This document shows, one piece after another, positions 22,401-35,231 of a DNA stretch of 64,000 nucleotides. The notes under the pieces were generated by a model, which was given only the letters and a program-made list of their open reading frames with translations, ran no database searches and was not told the origin of the DNA. This DNA comes from Anastatus disparis (taxonomy: Eukaryota > Arthropoda > Insecta > Hymenoptera > Eupelmidae), in NCBI GenBank assembly GCA_017163975.1, contig JAFFSR010000218.1, positions 13,457,501 through 13,521,500 on the forward strand, given 5' to 3'. Position numbers and translations under genes: made by a program. Position 1 is the stretch's first letter. Every line of letters starts with the position of its first letter.

Positions 22401-25235
22401 AAACCAGAATTTTAGACCCTAACGTTCAATATTTCGCTAGTTACAGGCAATTAAAGAAAGTCACTGAAGAAAGTTTATAGATTTTCAAACGTTTATGAAT
22501 CTTCAGCATTAAGGGCGCTCTAGCAACTTTTGATAAAAAACTGAATGTCTATAAAAAAATAGTATGAAAAGTATAAACCACTAGTATTTCATAGCAATTT
22601 TGAAAATATATGTTTATTGATCAAATTAACCACTTAAGTGTTAACACACACTTTAGTGTGTCTTAACTTGTGCTCTTATGGCAAAAATAGCATTTATACT
22701 TATAACTTGGTAATAAAATTATAGTTTATTTATATAATTTTATTAAGGAAATCAGACGATTTAAATCAAGCGCTACATGCATCCACACTCTGTAAGCCAA
22801 TCACAAAACATTCATATTGGCCTCACAATATACAGTCATGACTTTTTCATAAGGGAGTTTTAAGCTTCTAGTAATTTAATGTTGAAGAACTATAATCGTT
22901 TGAAAATCTAGTAATTTTTCCAGTGACATTCTTAAATATTGAGCGTTAGAGTCTAGAATTCTGGTTTGATCCATATTTTAAAACCTGGAAACTTATCCCA
23001 AAGTTAGAATAAAATCCATGATCTGGAGATCTGGACCTCTCCTGAGTGGTTATTCTGTAAGTATCTCAAAACTGACTTAAACTGTATTGACCAATGAGAA
23101 AGCTTCTTTAGAGCTATTTCACTTATGAGACAGTTATAGAATACGGCCCCTGGTAAAAAAAGTTTTTTGATCATGCAGGATCGTTTTTATGTAAGTTAAT
23201 TTTTTTGTTCAAGCAGCATTCTTTTTAATTTAAGCAGAATCTTTTTGTTTCAAGCAGATTTTTTTAATCTAAGTTGAATTCTTTTTGATTGGAGCAAAAT
23301 CTTTTTTATCTAAATAAAATTTGTTTTGGTGGAAGTAGAATATTTTTAATTCAACCAAAATCCTTTTTGGTGCAAACATAACATTTTTTATCCAAACAGA
23401 ATTATTTTCTGAAAAGAATCCATTTTATAATAATTGAATTAATATTAATTTTTTTATACTTTGAACAACAAGTAAAAAAAAATTCGTTAAGCGCTGCTAT
23501 GTGTTGTATGTCTGTCCCCACAATCAAGCCCAAAAAATATCCCAGTTAATTGGAGGTGCGGGAGTATTATAGCAGATCGCAACCGTGACACTGCGGAGCG
23601 CGAAAACAAGTCATGAAGTACGTACTTTTGAGAGAGAGCAAGAAATATTCTTTTTTAACATTAATACAAATTCATTATTACAAAATTATTTAGAAATAAA
23701 AAATAATTTTTTTAACCAACATTTTTTTTATATTAAATTGATATTACTATGAAGCGTATTCAATTATCATTTATGTATAAACTTTCGATTAGTTTAATTT
23801 TATTCTTAAATTATTTATATATTAATTATATAGCTTTTAGATAGGTTAAAATGAATATTCTTAACTAGCATAAAAAATGATCAAGTAAAATCCTTCACTA
23901 GAGTAACGGTTGAAAATCTTTTGTTCTCCAGAACTGCTAAATTCTTCCCAATCATTTGTTATTTGCTTGAAAAGGAATTCAAACTGAAATTTAATGTTTA
24001 TTCAAAATATTATTTTACATTTTTCAATAAATTTCACAAAGTTAATCAATAGATTACCCGATGTAGATTAATAAAAGTTGTAATGTACTTTGATGCACTC
24101 GTTTGAAAATATAAAAATCCACAAATATTTTCCACAACAATTGGCAAATTCTTCCCCCATTCGAAACTAGTCCTTATAATCTATAATAAGACTATTATTT
24201 AGTAATTGTTCAAGTACATTAAAAATAATATAATAAATAATATAAGGGTTATTCTATTTAAATTCAGACATACTGTCACTAATCGAATTTTTTTACTTAA
24301 AAATTATAGAAATATATGTTCTAAAATGCCGAAAAAAGTTCTATTAATGATGATCTGTTTGATTTTAAGTAGAATCAATAAAAAATTAAATGCAATTAAT
24401 GTGATTTAAAAATTACACTCACAGTTTAACCCTTTCAGACTTAATGTACATTAGAATTTACATTGATGATAATTTTTTTTTTTAAATTGAGCAAAAGTGA
24501 CCAAAAATTTTTTGAAATGATCATGTAGATTAGTTTGAAGTAGGTTATTTCTAATCTGAAACTAGGAGTCTAATAAGTAATTATATCCGTCACAGAAACT
24601 GACAAGATTTGAAAAGAAAAAATTAATTTTTCATCACAGAAATTGCTTAATAAATGAACATTTATCCTTATCAGAACATTTTATAATGAAATAAAAATTC
24701 AGGTCTGGAAGGGTTAATAACATTTCATGAATTTCACATCAGTTTGATAATATTTTATTATTTTTTATAGTATGATAATTATATGATTTTTTTATTAGGA
24801 ATCAATCCAACGCACCGACATTTATATATCTCTGTAGGGTTTGTAAGTATTGTATGCATTTTCATATATTATGCTTGTAAACTTTTTGGATAAATAAATA
24901 AAGTAACAAAATTGTATATTTTCACACCAATTTTGTTTTATTTTATAAATACTATAAAATTAAAAATAATAAAATATTAAATCAGAACTAGTAAAATTAA
25001 AGTGAAATCACGGAATATTATTTTACACACAAAACACAATATTAATATATACTATAAAATTAATTTAATTAATTACTTGTGGTATGCACATAGTTAGCAT
25101 GGACATCAAAAGAATTATCCTTATACTGATATTAATATATTTATTTTGATATGGCCAAAGACCAGATACTTTTAGCAGTAATTTATTTGCTCGCCAATAT
25201 TTGTTGCTCAGAATGTTTGATCCATCTACTTCCGA
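16403..25235 (-). CDS. Odorant receptor (7tm_6 family), 8 exons, start codon not located
   Basis: Seven-span olfactory receptor of the insect type, which forms ion channels with Orco in antennal neurons. Coding exons, 5' to 3' on the minus strand: 25235-25077, 24180-24058, 23983-23866, 19415-19151, 18289-17992, 17896-17760, 16659-16527, 16453-16403 (1284 nt, 427 codons plus stop). All splice phases agree. Family landmarks in order: YWRANKLLLKVSGLWPYQ; WGKNLPIVVENICG; ITNDWEEFSSSGEQ; YGEYFIDQQEYYY; VACVQHS; PGQKIQDLSEHVLFSC; SKPCKFTAG; and the C-terminus TVLSYAAFISSVT. Hymenopteran receptors are usually near 400 residues. The excess lies in exon 5, where 18148-18083 could be a 66-nt in-frame intron, giving 405. 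No stop or frameshift is seen, so it may be functional. The ATG must lie in an additional upstream exon, because an in-frame TAG directly precedes 25235. Several introns are loaded with transposons. Confidence 0.88.
16811..17473. mobile_element. 663-bp foldback element (giant near-perfect palindrome)
   Basis: The element begins CTAGGAGAGTGTCACACC and ends with the reverse complement. The two arms of roughly 310 bp match almost base for base around a spacer of about 30-40 bp near 17142. TGA flanks both sides and may be a 3-bp target duplication. It sits in the odorant receptor intron between exons 6 and 7 and has no ORF. A diverged relative lies at 22324-23045. Such symmetry suggests recent insertion or arm-to-arm gene conversion. 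Confidence 0.85.
19866..20420. repeat. Degenerate minisatellite, unit about 20-27 bp
   Basis: Repeated units of the form AAGCAGAATCTTTTTGGTT occur some twenty times with substitutions and small length changes. The array lies in the odorant receptor intron between exons 3 and 4. Related arrays lie at 22220-22323 and 23150-23412. Confidence 0.85.
21323..22062. mobile_element. 740-bp MITE with TA target duplication, copy 2
   Basis: Same family as 13256-13994: ends GGGTAGATGTGGGTATT and its reverse complement, flanked by TA on both sides (21321-21322, 22063-22064). The two copies match over nearly their whole length with scattered substitutions and a few single-base indels. It lies in the odorant receptor intron between exons 3 and 4. 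Confidence 0.9.
22220..22323. repeat. Minisatellite fragment left of the second foldback element
   Basis: AAGCAAAATTC and CAAGCAAAATG units resemble those of the array at 19.9-20.4 kb. The fragment ends where the foldback element at 22324 begins and resumes at 23150 beyond it. Confidence 0.5.
22324..23045. mobile_element. Diverged relative of the 663-bp foldback element
   Basis: Both arms (about 22324-22520 and 22850-23045) share blocks with the element at 16811, including CACGGATTTTG, GGGATAAGTTTTCAGAT and CTAGTTACAGGCAATTAAAG. The arms have diverged from each other, and the centre (about 22525-22850) is unrelated, longer spacer DNA. It appears to be inserted in the minisatellite array. Confidence 0.75.
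23150..23412. repeat. Degenerate minisatellite, continuation
   Basis: Units such as AAGCAGAATCTTTTTGTTTC and GGAGCAAAATC match the array at 19.9-20.4 kb in unit length and core. Probably part of one larger array broken up by insertions. Confidence 0.7.
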
Positions 25236-25350
25236 CTAAATAATATATAATACAGTAAAAATTAAACAAAAACATTAAAATCTATAAATAAATAAAAAAT
25301 TTTTTTGTATTTTTATATATTTTTATAATAAAATTTATATATATTTTCAT

Positions 25351-25541
25351 TTTTCTTTAACGTCGCTATACTTATGCTATTTTGTGATGCTAATCAGCGA
25401 CGGAGCTCGTAAGTGTGTTTGTGAACAAAGCACATGTAACGTACATTGGTGCTTCTATCAATCGGCTGCCGAAAGCGGGATTCGAACTCAAAGCTTCGAG
25501 ATTACGAATCTAACGCTCTACCAACTGAGCCACTCACTGGC
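25351..25541 (-). mobile_element. tRNA-derived SINE, copy 3
   Basis: Tail and body at the low-coordinate side (AACGTCGCTATAC, TTTGTGAACAAAGCAC), tRNA-like head at the high side with box B read as GAGTTCGAATCCCGC and box A as TGGCTCAGTTGGTAGAGCG on the minus strand. Box A is close to canonical here. It lies just upstream of the first recognised odorant receptor exon. Confidence 0.87.
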
Positions 25542-28500
25542 TCAAATTGGATGTCATTGTTAGAAATTTTTCGCCAAAAAATTATGGAATCAACTTCTCA
25601 TTTGTATTCTAAATGACATGTATCTCTGGGTTTTCCTTAAACATTTTTTTATGTTATGATTTAGTTAATATTATAAAATAAAAAAAATATATTTTTTGAA
25701 AAAATGAAGTTTGAAAAAATTCGATATTTTTTCATAAATAATTCAATGCGATACTTAATTACTATAGAACTCGAAACTAGACTAAATTTGTTATATTTAG
25801 GAAAAAAACAATCAATCAATCTTAATTAAAAATTTTCTTAATAATGAACTTAAAAAAAATATTTTTCTTACAAAGTTGCTCAAATCATCAATTTTTATCC
25901 ATCAATATATTATCTTTCATTTTTTTATCTCTTATTATTCTCAAATAAAAATATTTTAACCACCTTCAAAATTATATTCAATTTTGCAAACTTCAATGAT
26001 TTTTAAGAAAAATCTAAAACTTTATGAGACATTTTATTACAAATTGAAATATGCGTTCTTATTCTACGAAAAGTTAAATGATTTTTAAATAATATATTAA
26101 AAACTTGAATATTTTACCAATTTTAATTTGATTTCTGTCATGATTCTTTTAATTTATAAATGTAAATGTAATAATTTTATTGAAAAAATTAATGTACAAA
26201 TAAATTAATGAATTATAGTTTTAAAAATAATTTAAAGATTTTTTAAAATTTATGCTGTTGATAAAATTATTATTAGATTAATAAATTATTTTTTATCAAA
26301 AAGTTTATAACTTTCTTTAAATTTATATAACTTCAACTATCAAACTTAGTTTCAATAAAAAGATTCCAGAACATTATTCTTCCTTAAACTGAAGACTGGC
26401 ACTGACTGAATAAATTTTCGAATTATTTGTATATTGATTTATTTCGTGCTTATTTATTTTATTAAATAAAACGTTTGAATTTTCTCCGAAATAGTTGTAA
26501 AATGACAGCGTCTCAATTTTATAACTAATAAATAATTCTTTTTGAATTTAAGAAATGCGTTTGAATATACTATTTTCCTTTGTGTGCATATAATAAATAA
26601 AATTATTTCTACTGTCCCCACATATATTAAATTAAATTATAAGCCTGAGTTATATCAAAAAGTATGAAAATGTAATGAAGGAAGTATTATGTAAGTAATA
26701 ATACTTTTGAATTATTAATGTAAATGTAGAATTTTACCAGAGCGCAAAAGCATTGAAATTTTCTTATGTATTAATCAATTTTAATTCACATGTAAGTTTT
26801 TATCTACTTTTGTCGCAACAATACCTACATTCTTCTCATAGTATTTATAGCTGAGAAAAATATCAGCAAACTAAAAAATATTTAGATTTATAAATTGAAG
26901 TGATAATTTTTTACTTGTGATATAATGAATTGTTCAAAACAACAAATATTGTAAAAGGTCAGTGTTTTATGTGCCGAATACATTTGAAAGTATTTTATAA
27001 TTAATTCAATCATTAAAATGTACGACGTTTCAAATTATTTTTTTACATTTAATATTTCGTAACCATTGACTAGATTTGCAAAAATGACCTAATATGTAGT
27101 AAGACTTACCTAAAAAGGATAGAACACGTTTGTTACATAGTTAATTTTATCATTATATTTATAACTTTGTAAAATTAAATATATCTCATGGCTAATACAA
27201 AATATAATAGTTTTTTTCAATTTATTTCTCTTGATATATTATTTAGAGCGAATGAATTAATAGATTATATAAAGTATCATGTATTACATTAAAAAATATA
27301 TTCATAAATTGATTTTGTGATAAAACAGAATCCTACAAATATGCAGTTATCAAATAACTAGCGTCATCTACCACAAAATATAGTAGCCTTTTACAAACTC
27401 TTACCGACCTTAAAATAATAGAATAATCGATTTTTAAGTTTTCTTTATAACATATAAAAAAAAATTTTTTTTTCTGAAAAGACGAAATTTGTATAAGCAT
27501 CTAAATAAAAAATTGTTTATGAAAGTTTTATCATAAATTATTCGTGGGACATGTCATTGAGATGTAAATTAACATAAATATCCTTTGACCTCATTACGCT
27601 AAATCTTTTCGTATTCTTCAATTTTTAGTAATTTTTAAACGAACATAAAAGTAGTATTTGTATAATTTCTCAATTCGTTTTGAATTTTTTGTTATTCTTT
27701 GAAAATTCGTATTAATTATTTTTTATTAGCACTACGTAATTAATTTTATTTGATAGTTAAAAACTTTCACAAACCACGTAATAAAAAAATAAATAATACG
27801 TCATCTTTTTTAGATTATTTAAGAAATACAATGTATGAGCATTTAACAATCTATCTAATACGCATTTAATTTATCTGTCGATGAGTGATGCCATCTACAC
27901 CGCAGTTTATCAGTAGTATATTTCATACTCAACTTACCTACAATTCAACTGTGAAGCGTATATTCTAGAATCATACAACAATCGATAATTCAATTACAAA
28001 AATATAGCTGCTAGCTTTTTCATTCGCAAGCACTGAACTCTATCGCGAGATGGACCTTCATGCGATTACGGATAAAACAGTCTTTTAATAAATAATCTAA
28101 ATTTTCAAAAGAATCCACATTTTTTCATATAAAATTAAGGTTATTGCAAAAAATACTTCAAGATATTTTTTAATAATAATGTTATAAAACTAAAAAACAA
28201 ATTGCTTATTTTTATAAAAAGAAGTTTAATTTTACTTTATTCTATCATAGTAAACAAATAGACTTCAAATGAAGATTTTTAATAGTAGATTGATTATGTC
28301 ATTTTGATCGGCACGACCTTAACATATGTCACGGCTATTTCTAAATTTATTATCATTAAAGGACAAACCGTAATCTTACATGATTACAGACTTTTCATCG
28401 TGATTATATATGCAATAGGTTTTGTCTTCATATACCTTGCAATATATAATTATTTGTAATATCATATGTTATCAAAAATTTTAGTTCAACTATATGAGTT

Positions 28501-28660
28501 CTTTCATTATTTAAGTACACCGTAAAATAGTTTACGGCACGATTATATTTCATTTTACGTTTTATATTTACCTTGAATACATAAAATTAATTTTTAATCG
28601 AAATGTTACAAAAAATAAACTTTTATTTTTAAAATTTATCCAATAATGTATTAATTTTTT
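25542..28660. other. AT-rich intergenic DNA
   Basis: I find no exon, RNA gene or complete transposon here. Upstream odorant receptor sequence with the missing start codon could lie near its left edge but was not identified. Confidence 0.45.
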
Positions 28661-28850
28661 TTTTATTTAACGTCATTGTATTTCAGCTATTATATCGATG
28701 TTAATTAGCGACGGAGATCATCAGTGTGTGTGAACAAAGCACATGTAACGTGCAGAAGTGCTCGTAGAAATCGGCCGAGAACGGGATTCGAACTTGGAAC
28801 CTCGAGATTACAAATCCATCACTCTACCAAGTGAACCACTGACGATCTCA
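28661..28850 (-). mobile_element. tRNA-derived SINE, copy 4
   Basis: Minus-strand copy with box B (AGTTCGAATCCCGT) and the conserved body (CGACGGAGATCATCAGTGTG read on the plus strand). The low side ends in the TTTTATTTAACGTCA tail common to the family. Confidence 0.85.
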
Positions 28851-31800
28851 TCAATTATCATATAAGATACAACGTTACATTAACCTTTTGTACAATAACA
28901 AAATTTTGAAAAAAAATATAATTGCAAGGAAATTTTTATGTAATATTTAATGATAAATAAAGTCATAATTTTATAAATAATATTTTAAACATAATTTATA
29001 ATGTTAAATATTTGAATATTTTTTATTTTAATAAAATACATTCTCAGTTAAATAATTTTAAACAATATTATATAGTTCTATTTTTATTGATATTATTATT
29101 TTTGTATATATTTATTTTAGTTTCATTGATATTCGTTGAGAAAAATAACTATAAATATGGATTAGTAATTTATTAAAGCAGAAAATGCTCTGAATAATCA
29201 TAATGTTAAATCTATAATTTTTAACAAAATATTTCGAATGCCTGTGACTTTTTGAAATTTTATTAATAGTAACAGAAAGCCTTTTTATCGTACGATAACA
29301 TTTAATTTTAAATATCAAAAACTGCCGCTTTACCAGTCAACACGTATTTATTTTTAATTTTAACATTTCGCATTATACTAGCTATGAGTATAAAGGTAAA
29401 TGAAAAAAAAAACAATAAAAAGTATCCTGAATTGTTATAACAGAAAGGAACTTTGCTGTATATTACCTCGAATAATTTAACGAAAAAAGGAAGAAAAAAA
29501 GATGAAATTGAAGGGAGATGGGAAAAGCCACGAAAAGTTCGTACACTCGAGCAAATGCATCATAATGAGTTTTTCGAGGAAGTTGAAGCTTTATTATATG
29601 AACCAAAAATTACTTATTAGCGGATCATTGCTATTAGTAATCGAAATTTGCTACTCCAGTCTATCGGAAACTTTGAAGTACGTTTTCTCCAGTTTTCATT
29701 TTTTGATTTCTTTTAATTAGCGCGCGTGATTGTAAGGAAACTAAATGACCTATTGGATCGATCCAAAGTTTTCTTATCTTCAGCATTATACTTTCTTTTA
29801 TTTGAAGTAAAAAGATTGTTGTAAAAGTTTTTCAAAACAACTTTTACAACAAGTTGGAGTGATATTTTTTTCAAAATTGGAAAAGGTTAGTTTCCCGATT
29901 TTCTCCGATTTTTCTTTATTTATCTTAAAAAAATATACAATAATTAAATTTCTATTAATTTTTCTATTTCAGATAAGAATAACGAACTGAATTTTTCATA
30001 AAAATTAGAGATTTCACAGACAAGGTGCTCCAGGATTCTACTTTAAAATCGATTATTTCCAAAGAAATATAGAAAATCAAGAAGAAACGCTAATGAGGTA
30101 TACGCTTGAAGATGAAACATCATTTGCTATTCTTGTTTAATTGAGGTTTTCATTTTCCACTCGAATAATAATTTTTTTGACTGGAAATTAAAAATAAAGC
30201 ACCAAAAATATGATAATTGAATTATATTGTTTCAAAGAAAAATACATAACACCAAATTTATAAAAACAATCTCTGGCTTTGGTCTTATGAGGATTATTAT
30301 ATTGATCGTGTACTAGATTTGTAGCGTATGATATAGGTTTGTAGGATAATAAAATGGTTTTTTTAGTCCTTCAAGAGCGGAATTCAGCTTTCGAGATTAA
30401 TTAACGTGCGCAAAATAGTAAATTCTCGCCCTCCAGCGCGAAAAATTTACGCATACGCGAGTTTCGCATACCAAGACCGCATTATGCAGTACACATTAAT
30501 ATAGTCAAGACATAAAATTTCATATTTCTGATGTTAAAAAACGGTATGTTCATCATGGGCATAAAAGATAATTTTTCTATAAAAATTTTTGCAATATTAA
30601 TATAAATCTTGTTTTACACGTAATTGTTTAAAATTATTTGTTGATAATCTTTATATAAAATTGATTGATTAATAAAAACTAATGGAAGCATTTTTAAAAG
30701 TTTGGTAAATTCATTTATTTTGTTTAAAACTTGTCTATTGACTTTTAAACAATTTAAACTTGTTTTCATCGGACTATGTAACGAAACGGAAATAAGATTG
30801 ATTACTTTTTTATCTTTAATTAATAAAAAGTTGGTAGAAATAAATATTCATTTTCTTAGAAGAATATTAAATTACATTAGTGAACTATTACACAGGCTTT
30901 TAACAAGTAATTGATTATGTATTATTTTACGATCAGCATGACGACGCTTAATGTTTTAAAATTTATTATCAGTGAAGAAGCGAGTATAATCATATACATT
31001 TTAAGACATCTCATCGTTATGTGCAAAATGCTTTGCGTCTTCATTAATTTCCATTAGATGATTATTGCAAAATTTTACGAATAGTTTAATGCTTTATATT
31101 TAGCTATCGACATTGCAGTTTTCCAAATTTTTAATCTTTATTAAAAAATTTTACAAAATATTAGACTTTTAATTAGGCTGCAATATAGAGATGATTTTTA
31201 GATTTAGAATAATAAATTTGGAAAACCGTAATGTCGATTTGACGAACCGTATATTTAAACGGGTACTGTTATAAAAACACATTAATTTTTTGTATTCAAA
31301 TTATTTTCATGAAAAATAATTAGAATAATGAACTAATACCAATCAGCACGATTTGATCACCCTACATAAAGAGTATTATATTCAAAGTTTTGTAGTTCTG
31401 TAAAAAATTCATCACCAAATGGAATTAAATGTCGAATTAGTTCTCGTTACAATATTTTGTTAAAATCTTTTTCACGATACTTTTTGCCAAAATTGCGAAC
31501 ATGTAAATAAAAATGCCTTTTTTAATAAATCATATCTCAAAAAGTATACAACATATGCAAAATTCTAAAGAAAAAAACAGTCTTTTTAAAATTAAAAATA
31601 TTACAAAAAAGGTTTTGAAAATGTTTTTCTATTTAATAAGTTGTATTAAAAAGCAAAGCAATAGTTTCTATGTATTAAAAAGCTCATATTTACTGCATTA
31701 TTAATTACACTGAAAAAGTAAGATAAAAGTATTGGGTGCTTTTTTAATATCATACACATTTAAACATCGAATGCTTTTATACTTCATTTTGAATACAATT

Positions 31801-32328
31801 AATTAATGCAGTAAGCCTGCTATTCAATATACATGAACTATTGTTTTTTTTTAAAAGTTTGTTGGTTGAAAGCATATTTTAAAAAATTTTTTAATTTTCA
31901 GTTATGATTTATTCATACTAATTATTTTCAATTGATTTTTACATTAACATAATAATGGTATTGTGCATTATTTATTTTTATTTTCAGATAAAGGCAAAAA
32001 CTGAACTGCCGTTTATTCTCGGTCACTTTTGTTTGTTTTATTGATTTTTTAATTAAAAAAAATGTACTGTTAAAGTAATGTTTATCACAAAGAATATTTT
32101 TACGAAATTTCAAGTAACTAATTCATCTAGAAATAGATGAAAAATAGGTCACAATATTAGTTGCTTCCTGCCAAAAAAAAAAAAATCATAAAAAAAATAA
32201 TAAATATTAAAGTAAAAATAAACGTAAAAAAATTTTTTTTTTAATTTTTATTTTGTTAAATAATTAATGATTAATTAAGAACACAAATAAAAATCAAAAT
32301 GCAAAGAATCATTTTTAAGTTTTAGAAA
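28851..32328. other. Non-coding DNA with small GC-richer patches
   Basis: A patch at about 30370-30490 (GCGCGAAAAATTTACGCATA and neighbours) stands out from the AT-rich background but has no ORF. A perfect 12-bp stem (GTTGTAAAAGTT / AACTTTTACAAC) lies at about 29819-29851. No gene is recognised. Confidence 0.4.
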
Positions 32329-32518
32329 AGTGAGCGGCTCAGTCAATAGAGTATTGAATTCGTAATCTCGAAGTTCTGAGTTCGAATCCCGCTCTCGGGC
32401 TGTTTTATGCAAGCACCACTGTTACATGTGCTCTGTTCACAAACACACTTACGAGCTCCGTCGCTGATTAGCATTACAAAATAGCATACATATAGTAACG
32501 TTAAGAAAGAAAAAAAAA
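32329..32518 (+). mobile_element. tRNA-derived SINE, copy 5
   Basis: Plus-strand copy: box A region GCGGCTCAGTCAATAGAG, box B GAGTTCGAATCCCGC, body with GTTCACAAACACACTTACG, tail ACGTTAAGAAAGAAAAAAA. Confidence 0.87.
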
Positions 32519-33064
32519 TGTTTTAGAAGCAGATAACTTTTAAGTTTGTATAATTTTTTATAAAAATTTGACTTTATAAATTTATAATTTAACAGTAAAA
32601 GATTCCGAAAAACAATATTTTTCTTATAAAATATCGTTAAAAAATTAATACTGATAAAGAAAAATCTTTCGAATCACGAATTTCATTGAAACTTTAGGAA
32701 ATAATGTTTCCTGCAGAAATTAAAAAAAAAACATTAAACCTGCACTTCAATATTTTAAAAGTATTAACATTTTGTAATTAATTTTGTTGCAATTTATTTC
32801 ATCACATTTAATGATATCATTTGAGTTATAATATGCCTACATAATTTCATAAGATTGAATAGACGATTTTTAGTATTTTAAACTTTTTACGAAATTTCGA
32901 TGTCAACGAAATTTTCATTAACTAAACTATGAAGATACTTCATAAACATAGAATCACATATTTTAACAAACATTTATTAATTACAAAAGACACTTTAGTG
33001 AAAATGTCTTTTGTAATTTTCCTTATACCTGTACATGAAAGTAATTTTATTTATTATATATTCA

Positions 33065-33268
33065 GAGCTCGTCAGTGGCTTATTCGGTAGAGCGACGGAT
33101 TCATAAATCTCGAGGACTCGAGTTCGAATACCGCTCTGGGCGGCCGATTGATACAAGCACCACTGAACGTGCTTTGTTCACAAACACACTGACGACCTCC
33201 GTCGCTAATTAGCATCGCAATGATAGCTGAAATACAGGGACGTTAAATTAAATAAATAAAATAAATTT
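33065..33268 (+). mobile_element. tRNA-derived SINE, copy 6
   Basis: Plus-strand copy with box A (TGGCTTATTCGGTAGAGCG), box B (GAGTTCGAATACCGC), the conserved body TTTGTTCACAAACACACTGA and an AAATTAAATAAATAAAATAA tail. ATTTATTATA occurs on both sides and may be a target duplication, although the left copy lies several bases before the expected head. Confidence 0.88.
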
Positions 33269-35090
33269 ATTATAGCAAAAATGTAATCTTCTTTCATTTT
33301 TTAATTTTTTTAATTTTCTTTAATTTTCTTTTTTCAACATAAAAAATTACTTAAAATAAAGTCAACATAACGATTAAAATGACTTTAAATAGTTAATTTA
33401 TTTATTCTTTCTTTGGTTTTCTGTAATTTGGCTTTTTCATAAATCAACATTTACTTTTTGCAATGTAATTTTGACTTGCAACTTGTAAATAGACTGTAAG
33501 CGAGGATAGAAATTTGATAATGTTATCGCTTTAAGCTAAAACTTATCAAGTAAAATTTTAGTATCTTAAACTTCAAAAATTTTTAAATAAAATAACTTGA
33601 AACAGTATGGCTAATTTTAAATTGATAATGAATAAATAAGGTCATATAAAATATAAAAATTCTTTAATAAAAATCATTTTTTATCGCTTACAATTCTTCA
33701 CGAGATCAAGATATGTAAACTTAAAAATTTTATATGATATAAATATACATCTAATATTATTAAAAATGGAAAAAATGATTTTTGGAATATATTAAGTGTT
33801 TGTAACTCTTTGAATGTTCATTAACAGCAAGGGTAAGTTCCTTTTTTATTACACAATAAAAATCCATATTATAGTAGCAACGATATGAGTGATATTACCC
33901 TATATGTAGAGGTTTGTGTAACAAGTGACGAACAAGAAAAACAAAAGCTACCCGAAACCCATACAAAAGAACAACGTATACAGCGCGTATATCATTTCGA
34001 AAAATTTAATGAAAAAGAAAGGAGAAAAGGGCTGGTATTTCACGCGCAAGAAAACAAGCTTGCGCTCGCCCTTTCAACGCGAATTACAACCTCATATGCA
34101 TAGAAAGAGGGAGAGAAAAAAAAATACGAAAGAGATATAGAAAATGAAGGGGAAACGCGAATGAAAAAAACACTTCAGAAAATTTTGTGCTCAACGTGCA
34201 CTGGATTTTTTTTTGCAAAAAAGTGCAATGCTATGTAATAATGGAAAAAAAAGTTTTCTATGGGTATTGGATTATTCTATTAAAATTTGTATTGACTAAG
34301 AAAAATCTATAAAAAGAAATTAATAGAATAATTTCAAATTTTCATAAAATTAATATAAATTTCATTCTCAACTTTGGTAATCAAATAATTTAGTAATAAC
34401 TTTTGAACATTATTAATGCTCATAAATTTTAATATAGTTCATCGTTTTTCTCTTCGTTAAAGTCCAATACTATAATCACTGATATAATTCGTTTTCGATG
34501 AATCCTCCAATGAATGAAACAAATATTAATCATTTAACATTTTATTAATTTATTATCAGAATAGCGCAATTTTTTCCCAATGTTAATATAAATTTAAAAA
34601 TTTTCAATTGTAAGAAACAATCGTATTTTCATTCGATTCAAAATTTATTTCCTCCCCGGGTAAAACAGTAGTGCTGACCCTATATATTGTCTTTTAAAAA
34701 TTTAAACTTACTTCTAAAGCAACAAGAAATAAGTTAAATTGAATTATTTTTTTTGTATCATTGTAAATTTTTTATTACAAATTATTACTGATTTTAAAGT
34801 TTGTAAAATAAGAATAACGGGTGCCCCTATATTTTCTAAAAAAAAGTAAAATAAAATCTTTTTTCTATTCCCGATTTACTTCCATCTTTCTTTATCCTTC
34901 TCTTTCCATCCCCTATAGTAACGTTCCGACGCCGGTTATCGACCAGTCGCGACAAGCACCCTCGACTATCTCTCAATATATATACATGTATACGCTGAGA
35001 ATGCGAATGTTGGATTAGCGCGTTGGACGATGCGCTATGAAAACGTGACGCTTTTTCTCTCTATCCATCTTTCTCTTTTCGTACACTGGA
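33269..35090. other. Intergenic DNA with a GC-richer segment
   Basis: The segment 33880-34140 and the stretch 34910-35040 are less AT-rich, with CGCG-containing words, but the open frames there are short and show no protein-like pattern. They could be regulatory DNA upstream of the promoter candidate at 35.1 kb. Confidence 0.35.
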
Positions 35091-35231
35091 TATAAAACGT
35101 TCAGAAACTCTCTTGACTTTGGCTAGCTCTCTTTATTTTTTTTCTCTTCTCGCCTTTATTTCGTCGCCCTTTTTTTTTCATATGTTTCCCTCGAGGGTAG
35201 TTGCATGTAGTGTAATCCAGTGTACGTGTGG
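35091..35231 (+). promoter_or_regulatory. Candidate TATA promoter and first exon
   Basis: TATAAAAC at 35091-35098 lies in a less AT-rich domain. A donor-like GTGTGG|GTGAGA at 35231-35232 would end a non-coding first exon beginning near 35120, and an alternative donor-like GTAAAC follows near 35336. The gene it would serve is not recognised on this strand. Confidence 0.3.

Noticed and set aside
24794..24895. Plus-strand terminal-exon-like frame (INPTHRHLYISVGFVSIV, stop, then AATAAATAAAG)
   Set aside because: It lies inside an odorant receptor intron on the opposite strand and no upstream partner exon was found. A short hydrophobic open frame in AT-rich DNA is common by chance.
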